A program made the position numbers and the translations under genes. Shown in pieces: positions 35,008-39,292 of a stretch of DNA of 39,292 nucleotides. Position 1 is the first letter of the stretch, and each line of letters starts with the position of its first letter. Under the pieces are notes generated by a model that worked only from the letters and a program-made list of their open reading frames with translations, did no database searches and was not told the DNA's origin. The stretch spans positions 1 through 39,292 of the forward strand of contig DATIXH010000194.1 in NCBI GenBank assembly GCA_035518775.1, given 5' to 3'. The DNA comes from JBGPEQ01 sp035518775. Lineage in GTDB: Bacteria; Pseudomonadota; Alphaproteobacteria; Dongiales; Dongiaceae.

Positions 35008-36519
35008 ATGGCGAAACCAAGCGCAAAATCGAAGAAACCGAAGGCCAAGAAGGTTGCAACGCGGGCAGGATCGAAGGCCGGGAGGAAGCCGGCTGCGAAG
35101 AAGCAGGTTGCGGTGAAGAAGCCGCGTCCGAAGAAGGCCGCGCCGAAGAAGGCGCTACCCAGGGAGGTCGCGAAGACCAAGGCACCGAAGCCCAAGGTCG
35201 CTGCCAAGCAATCGAAACCCGCGCCCGCGAGATCGACGGGCAAGACCATCGTCCTCTATCCCGAGGCCGCCTTTGGCCCGGCCCTCAACTGCGTGGGCAT
35301 CGCGCAGCAGCTGAAGGCCATGGGCCACAACCCCGTGTTCGTCTGCGACCGCGGCTTCAAGGGCGTGTTCGAGAAGTACGGCTTCGAGGAGAACCTGGTC
35401 GACATGTCCGGCGGCATGTCGGACGAGGAGATCGCCAATTTCTGGGCCAACTTCATCGCCGGCCATCTCCCGCACTTCCGGCTGTCGCCGATCGAGCAGC
35501 TGCCGACCTATGTCATCCCCGTGTGGGAGGCGATCGTCGACAGCGCGATCATCTCGCATGAGGGGCTGACGGAGCATCTGAATCGCATCAAGCCCGACGT
35601 GGTCTGCGTCGACAACGTCATCCTGTTCCCGGCCATCAAGGAGTACGGCAAGCCCTGGATCCGCATCATCTCCTGCTCGGAGAACGAGGTGCCCGATCCC
35701 GACATCCCCCCGCATCTTTCCGGCTGCAGCGAGGGCGACCATGCCGGCTACAAGGCCTTCGAGGACCGCTTCCTCACGCTGGTGAAGCCGACGCACGAGC
35801 GCTTCAACGCCTTCCTGAAGAAGGTCGGCCACAAGCCCTATCCGCTCGGCGAGTTCTTCGAGACCTCGCCCACCATGAACCTGCTGCTCTATCCCCGCCA
35901 GCTGCAGTTCAACCGGCGCAACCCGCTCGATCCGGCGCGCTTCCAGTATCTCGAGGGCTGCGTGCGCGCCGAGGGCAGCTACGCCGTGCCGTCCTTCGCC
36001 GACCAGAACGACAAGCCGCTCGTCTATGTCAGCTTCGGCAGCCTGGGCGCCGCCGACGTCGATCTCTACAAGCGCATGATCGCGCTGTTCGGCACCTTGC
36101 CCTACCGCTTCCTGATGAACGTCGGCGACTATCTCGACCGCTACACGGACGTGCCGGGCAATGTGCATCTGGACAAGTGGTATCCGCAGCCGGCCGTGCT
36201 GCCCCACGTGGATCTCTTCATCCATCACGGCGGCAACAACAGCTTCAACGAGGCGCTCTATTTCGGCAAGCCGGCGATCATCATGCCCTATTGCTGGGAC
36301 GGCCTCGACAACGCCACCCGCATCGACGACACCGGCTACGGCGCCAAACTGCCGCGCTACACCTGGACCGACGACCAGCTCTGGTCGGCGATCGACCGCC
36401 TGATCACCGACGAGGCGATGAAGGCCCGCCTCGCCGAGGTGAGCCGCAGCATGCAGGCGGCCAAGGGTACGGAGAAGGCGGCGGGGATCATCGCGGATAT
36501 TGCAATGCGCGGCCGCTGA
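35008..36519 (+). CDS. GT1/MGT-type glycosyltransferase with histone-H1-like N-terminal tail
   Basis: 503 residues in two unlike parts. Residues 1 to about 75 are a low-complexity Lys/Ala/Pro tail (AKSKKPKAKK, KPAAKKQVAVKKPRPKKAAP) resembling H1 or AlgP-like DNA-binding tails. From TIVLYPEAAFGPALNCVGIA on is a GT-B glycosyltransferase. The N-domain covers about 78-315. The C-domain starts at LVYVSFGSLGAADVD and has the nucleotide-sugar site FIHHGGNNSFNEALYFGKPA then MPYCWDGLDNATRI. Donor and acceptor are unknown. GGAAGGGG lies upstream of ATG at 35008, no stop separates tail and enzyme, and no Met occurs between them. The stop overlaps the next start (TGATG), coupling it to a double cupin. 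Confidence 0.88.
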   Translation: MAKPSAKSKKPKAKKVATRAGSKAGRKPAAKKQVAVKKPRPKKAAPKKALPREVAKTKAPKPKVAAKQSKPAPARSTGKTIVLYPEAAFGPALNCVGIAQQLKAMGHNPVFVCDRGFKGVFEKYGFEENLVDMSGGMSDEEIANFWANFIAGHLPHFRLSPIEQLPTYVIPVWEAIVDSAIISHEGLTEHLNRIKPDVVCVDNVILFPAIKEYGKPWIRIISCSENEVPDPDIPPHLSGCSEGDHAGYKAFEDRFLTLVKPTHERFNAFLKKVGHKPYPLGEFFETSPTMNLLLYPRQLQFNRRNPLDPARFQYLEGCVRAEGSYAVPSFADQNDKPLVYVSFGSLGAADVDLYKRMIALFGTLPYRFLMNVGDYLDRYTDVPGNVHLDKWYPQPAVLPHVDLFIHHGGNNSFNEALYFGKPAIIMPYCWDGLDNATRIDDTGYGAKLPRYTWTDDQLWSAIDRLITDEAMKARLAEVSRSMQAAKGTEKAAGIIADIAMRGR

Positions 36520-37238
36520 TGAGCGCGAGTTCCGCGCCCCATATCTACGATGCAAAGACGGTCGGCGGCCTCAAGGATTGGGGCGCGCAGCCCGACGCCA
36601 TCGAGGGGCAATCGAAATCAAGCGGCCTGCTGTTGCACAAGGCGGCCGACGGGCAGGCCGAGAGCGGGCTCTGGCAATGCACGCCCGGCTCCTGGCGGCT
36701 GTCGATCCCGGGCGACGAGCTCTGCTACTTCCTCTCGGGCCGCGCCACCTACGCCGAGCACAACGGCGAGACCATCGACGTCACGCCCGGCACGGTCGTG
36801 CACTTCCCCTCCGGCTGGACCGGCCGCTGCGACGTGCACGAGACCATGCGCAACACCTACATCCTGCGCGTCACGCCCGCGACCATCGACCGCGGCGCCT
36901 CGCCGGTGCTGCGCCAGCCCGAGAGCTGCCCGACCCCGGCCGACTGGGGCCCGGTGCCCACGATGATCGAGGGACAGTCGATGACCTCGGGCCGGCTGCT
37001 GCACAAAGGCCCGGGCGGCTGCAGCGAGACCGGCATCTGGGTCTGCACGCCCGGGTACTGGAACTGCCACGTCACGCGCGACGAGTACTGCCACTTCCTC
37101 CTGGGCCGCGCGACCTACGTGCACGAGTCCGGCGAGGTGATCGAGATCAGACCGGACACGGTCGCCTTCTTCCCGCAGGACTGGAAGGGCACCTGCCGGG
37201 TGCACGAAACCGTGCGCAAGGTCTACATGATCCGATAG
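36519..37238 (+). CDS. Double-cupin protein (DUF861/cupin_3 type)
   Basis: 239 residues made of two homologous cupin domains (about 20-120 and 142-238) that align with each other through DWG, IEGQS, SG.LLHK, CTPG.W, F..GRATY, DV.PGTV and VHET. The family includes EutQ- and ureidoglycine-aminohydrolase-like cupins. The usual HxH metal ligands of motif 1 are not evident (DELCYFLSGRATY, DEYCHFLLGRATY); each repeat keeps a single His in VHET. The function is unknown. Its start overlaps the glycosyltransferase stop by one base, so the two are translated together and may act on one substrate. Confidence 0.83.
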   Translation: MSASSAPHIYDAKTVGGLKDWGAQPDAIEGQSKSSGLLLHKAADGQAESGLWQCTPGSWRLSIPGDELCYFLSGRATYAEHNGETIDVTPGTVVHFPSGWTGRCDVHETMRNTYILRVTPATIDRGASPVLRQPESCPTPADWGPVPTMIEGQSMTSGRLLHKGPGGCSETGIWVCTPGYWNCHVTRDEYCHFLLGRATYVHESGEVIEIRPDTVAFFPQDWKGTCRVHETVRKVYMIR

Positions 37239-37349
37239 CGCCCGCGGCGAGGGTTAACGATACCCGCGCATTAAGCGATTTTTCAGCAGCGCTGGCGCAT
37301 CGTCCCGCCTGTTCCGTCGGATGTCTCCTTCAGCGCGTTAGAGAAATCC

Positions 37350-38246
37350 ATGCGGCTGCTTCGGACCTTCGTGATCGCTACGGCCCTGTCCCTGCTTGCC
37401 CTGTCGGCCGCGGCCGACCAGGCGCCCTATCCGCAATCGCAGGAAGCCTATGCGGCCGAGGTGAAGAAGCTGCACTGGAGGAAGGGTCCGGGCAGCTACG
37501 ATCTCGGCGATTCCCATGCCCGCATCAGCCTGCCCCAGGGCATCGAGATCCTCACCGGTGCCGACGCGGCGCGGATGGCGTTTCTCATCAACGGCATCGA
37601 GCTGCCGGAGACGGTGGCGATCGCGCAGTCGCGCACCACCGACGCCATCGTCTATATCGATTACGTCGACGACGGGTTCGTCACCGACGAGGACTGGAGC
37701 GACATCGATCCCGATGCGCTGCTGCGGGACATCAGCGATTCCAACGAGGCGGCGAACGGCGAACGGCAACGCAACGGCTTGAAGCCGATGCACACGGTCG
37801 GATGGCTCGTTCCGCCCACCTATGACCCGGAGAAGAAGGTCGCGCGCTGGGCAGTCGAGTTGACCGAGGGCGGCGAGCATTTCGCGAACATCCAGGTGAT
37901 CAAGCTCGGCCGCCACGGCTATCATCAGACGACCTGGGCCGGGCCTGTGCGGGGCGTCGACGGCACGCCGCCGTTCCTGCAGACGATGATCGATTCGCAT
38001 AGCTATGACGAGGGCTATCGCTACGCCGACTATGTCGACGGCGACAAGCTCGCGGGCTTCGGCATCGGCGCGTTGGTGGCGGCGTCGGCCGTCGGGAGCA
38101 AGCCCGGCAAGGGCCTGATCGCTGCGATCTTCGGCGGCGGCATCCTGCTGGCGAAGAAGGCGTGGTTTCTCATTCTCGGCCTGTTCGGCGCCGTCGGCGG
38201 CTTCTTCAAGCGGCTGTTCAGCCGCGGCAGCCGCGACACGACCTGA
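37350..38246 (+). CDS. DUF2167 membrane protein
   Basis: 298 residues. The N-terminal signal sequence is LLRTFVIATALSLLALSAAA. A soluble domain (about 30-225), likely periplasmic, holds WRKGPGSYDLGDSHARISLP and WAVELTEGGEHFANIQVIKL. The C-terminus is hydrophobic with two to three spans and a basic end (GGFFKRLFSRGSR). This matches DUF2167, a family of uncharacterised proteobacterial membrane proteins. It stands alone, 111 nt after the cupin gene, and its stop abuts the convergent racemase stop (TGATCA). The function is unknown. Confidence 0.85.
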   Translation: MRLLRTFVIATALSLLALSAAADQAPYPQSQEAYAAEVKKLHWRKGPGSYDLGDSHARISLPQGIEILTGADAARMAFLINGIELPETVAIAQSRTTDAIVYIDYVDDGFVTDEDWSDIDPDALLRDISDSNEAANGERQRNGLKPMHTVGWLVPPTYDPEKKVARWAVELTEGGEHFANIQVIKLGRHGYHQTTWAGPVRGVDGTPPFLQTMIDSHSYDEGYRYADYVDGDKLAGFGIGALVAASAVGSKPGKGLIAAIFGGGILLAKKAWFLILGLFGAVGGFFKRLFSRGSRDTT

Positions 38247-39292
38247 TCAACGCGACGGGAGGCGGCCGGAAAAGGTCATCACCGCTTCCAGCTCGCCGCA
38301 GCCGAACCAGCCGGCGAGGTCGCTGAAGCTGTTCGACAGACCGTCGCTCGCGCCCACGACGACCGCCTCGTCGCCGACCTGCGCCGAGTCGATGGCGGTG
38401 AGATCGAGCGTCGTGTGCTCGAGCGACACGCCGATCACCGGCGCCCGCCGGCCGCGGACGAGCAGCGACATGCCGTGATCCGCCGCTGCCTTGCGCATGC
38501 CGTCGCCGAGCCCGAGCGGCACCACGCCCACGGTGCGCGCGTTCTTCATCCCGTACTGCGAGCCGATGGCCAGGTCTTGACCGGCCGCATGGTGCGCGAC
38601 GTGGATGAGCCGGGTCTTGATGGCCGTCATGACCGGCCGCAGCTCGCTCGCCGGCGCGACATCCGGGGCGAGCGGCGACAGGCCATAGAGCAGGTGACCC
38701 ACGCAGACGCTGTTGCAGATATCCGGCATGTCCGCCAGCAGGCCCGAGCTGGCCCAGACCTGCGTCACCGGCGGCGTGATCCCACGGCCGGCGAGCCGCG
38801 TCAGGAGTGCAGCGAAAGACGCATACCGCTCGCGCGCCCAGTCCCGCCCCGAAGTCGTGCCGAACGGCAGGTGCGTATAGATGCCCTCGATGGTGACATT
38901 GGGCAGTGCGGCGATGGTCTGAACCAGGTCGGCGGCATCGGGCAGCGGCACGCCCAAACGGCCGAGTCCGGCATCCACCTTGACGTAGACAGGCGTCGGG
39001 CCGCTGGCCGCGGCGCTGACCGCCTCGGCGCTGGCACGATCGCAGATCGTCGGCGTCAACCCGTGGCGGAGCAGGGTCGGGATATCCTTCGGCAGGTAGC
39101 CGCCGAAGAGCAGGATGCGCGTCTCGATGCCGGCAGCGCGGATCGCCAGCGCCTCGTCGACGCTGCCGGTCCACAGCGTCACCACGCCCAGCCGCGCGAG
39201 CTCGCGCGCCATCGTGACGGCGCCATGGCCATAGGCGTTCGCCTTGACGGAGGCGATCAGCCGCCGCTGCCCGGCCAGCCGGCGCACGACGG
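38247..39292 (-). CDS. Alanine racemase-like PLP enzyme, N-terminus beyond window
   Basis: The 5' end is cut by the window edge; at least 348 codons are present and the frame is open to the last base. The PLP lysine is in SVKANAYGHG and the catalytic tyrosine in IGSQYGMKNA; VKVDAGLGRLGV and LLYGLSP are also family motifs. Several positions differ from standard Alr. The arginine that contacts the PLP ring nitrogen (RPGxxLYG) is Cys here (CVGHLLYG), SMD reads SLE, and PVGYADGYPR reads PLGLGDGMRK. It could be a broad-specificity or repurposed fold-type III racemase rather than the cell-wall D-alanine enzyme. Confidence 0.82.
   Translation of the reverse strand, partial: VVRRLAGQRRLIASVKANAYGHGAVTMARELARLGVVTLWTGSVDEALAIRAAGIETRILLFGGYLPKDIPTLLRHGLTPTICDRASAEAVSAAASGPTPVYVKVDAGLGRLGVPLPDAADLVQTIAALPNVTIEGIYTHLPFGTTSGRDWARERYASFAALLTRLAGRGITPPVTQVWASSGLLADMPDICNSVCVGHLLYGLSPLAPDVAPASELRPVMTAIKTRLIHVAHHAAGQDLAIGSQYGMKNARTVGVVPLGLGDGMRKAAADHGMSLLVRGRRAPVIGVSLEHTTLDLTAIDSAQVGDEAVVVGASDGLSNSFSDLAGWFGCGELEAVMTFSGRLPSR

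Noticed and set aside
35008..35240. Separate small histone-like gene upstream of the glycosyltransferase
   Set aside because: There is no stop codon between the basic tail and the enzyme, and no independent start for the enzyme; it reads as one protein.
32748..35249. 833-codon minus-strand open frame across the cyclase start and the gamma-glutamyltransferase gene
   Set aside because: It crosses two well-supported genes in other frames and is low-complexity Arg/Gly/Ala/Asp sequence.

Overview
The window is a high-GC (roughly two-thirds G+C) chromosomal segment with dense, often overlapping genes. Its gene families and order point to an alphaproteobacterium of the Rhizobiales/Rhodospirillales type: a rhizobial-style glycerol ABC operon with GlpU, a CHASE2 cyclase, a DUF2167 protein and alphaproteobacterial DMT and APC transporters. 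No rRNA, tRNA, transposase, phage gene or CRISPR array is visible, and the species cannot be named from the sequence.

Layout. (1) 1-380: repeat-rich intergenic DNA with a REP/BIME-like inverted pair and three copies of a second repeat family; a fourth copy lies at 14202. (2) 381-10656: the glycerol regulon, with glpK divergent from glpR-glpD-glpV-glpS-glpT-glpP-glpQ-glpU. It carries TTCG-N4-CGAA operator candidates and closes with a clear terminator. (3) 10704-14197: a three-gene unit of unknown substrate (TIM-barrel protein, FGGY carbohydrate kinase, sn-glycerol-1-phosphate dehydrogenase-like enzyme). (4) 14198-20947: an APC permease coupled to a universal stress protein, then two paralogous APC permeases. 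Each paralog sits behind the same promoter geometry and the same untranslated leader of about 120 nt. (5) 20950-22288: two DMT-type transporters on the minus strand. (6) 22620-26609: a tight operon of a lysine 2,3-aminomutase, two D-Ala-D-Ala-ligase-like ATP-grasp enzymes and a GNAT acetyltransferase, which looks like a small-molecule or peptide biosynthetic cassette built on beta-lysine. (7) 33259-26610, minus strand: CHASE2 adenylate cyclase, persulfide dioxygenase-rhodanese fusion, FecR protein, and a Na+/H+ antiporter with a cyclic-nucleotide-binding domain. (8) 33387-39292: gamma-glutamyltransferase, a glycosyltransferase with a histone-H1-like tail coupled to a double cupin, a DUF2167 membrane protein, and a partial divergent alanine racemase cut by the window edge.

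How the genes work together. Glycerol enters through GlpVSTPQU, is phosphorylated by GlpK and oxidised by GlpD under GlpR control. The 10704-14197 unit probably handles another phosphorylated polyol. In the minus-strand run, the cyclase can make the cyclic nucleotide that the antiporter's C-terminal domain appears built to bind. The kamA operon is the best candidate for an undescribed pathway: lysine to beta-lysine, two ATP-dependent ligations, and acetylation.
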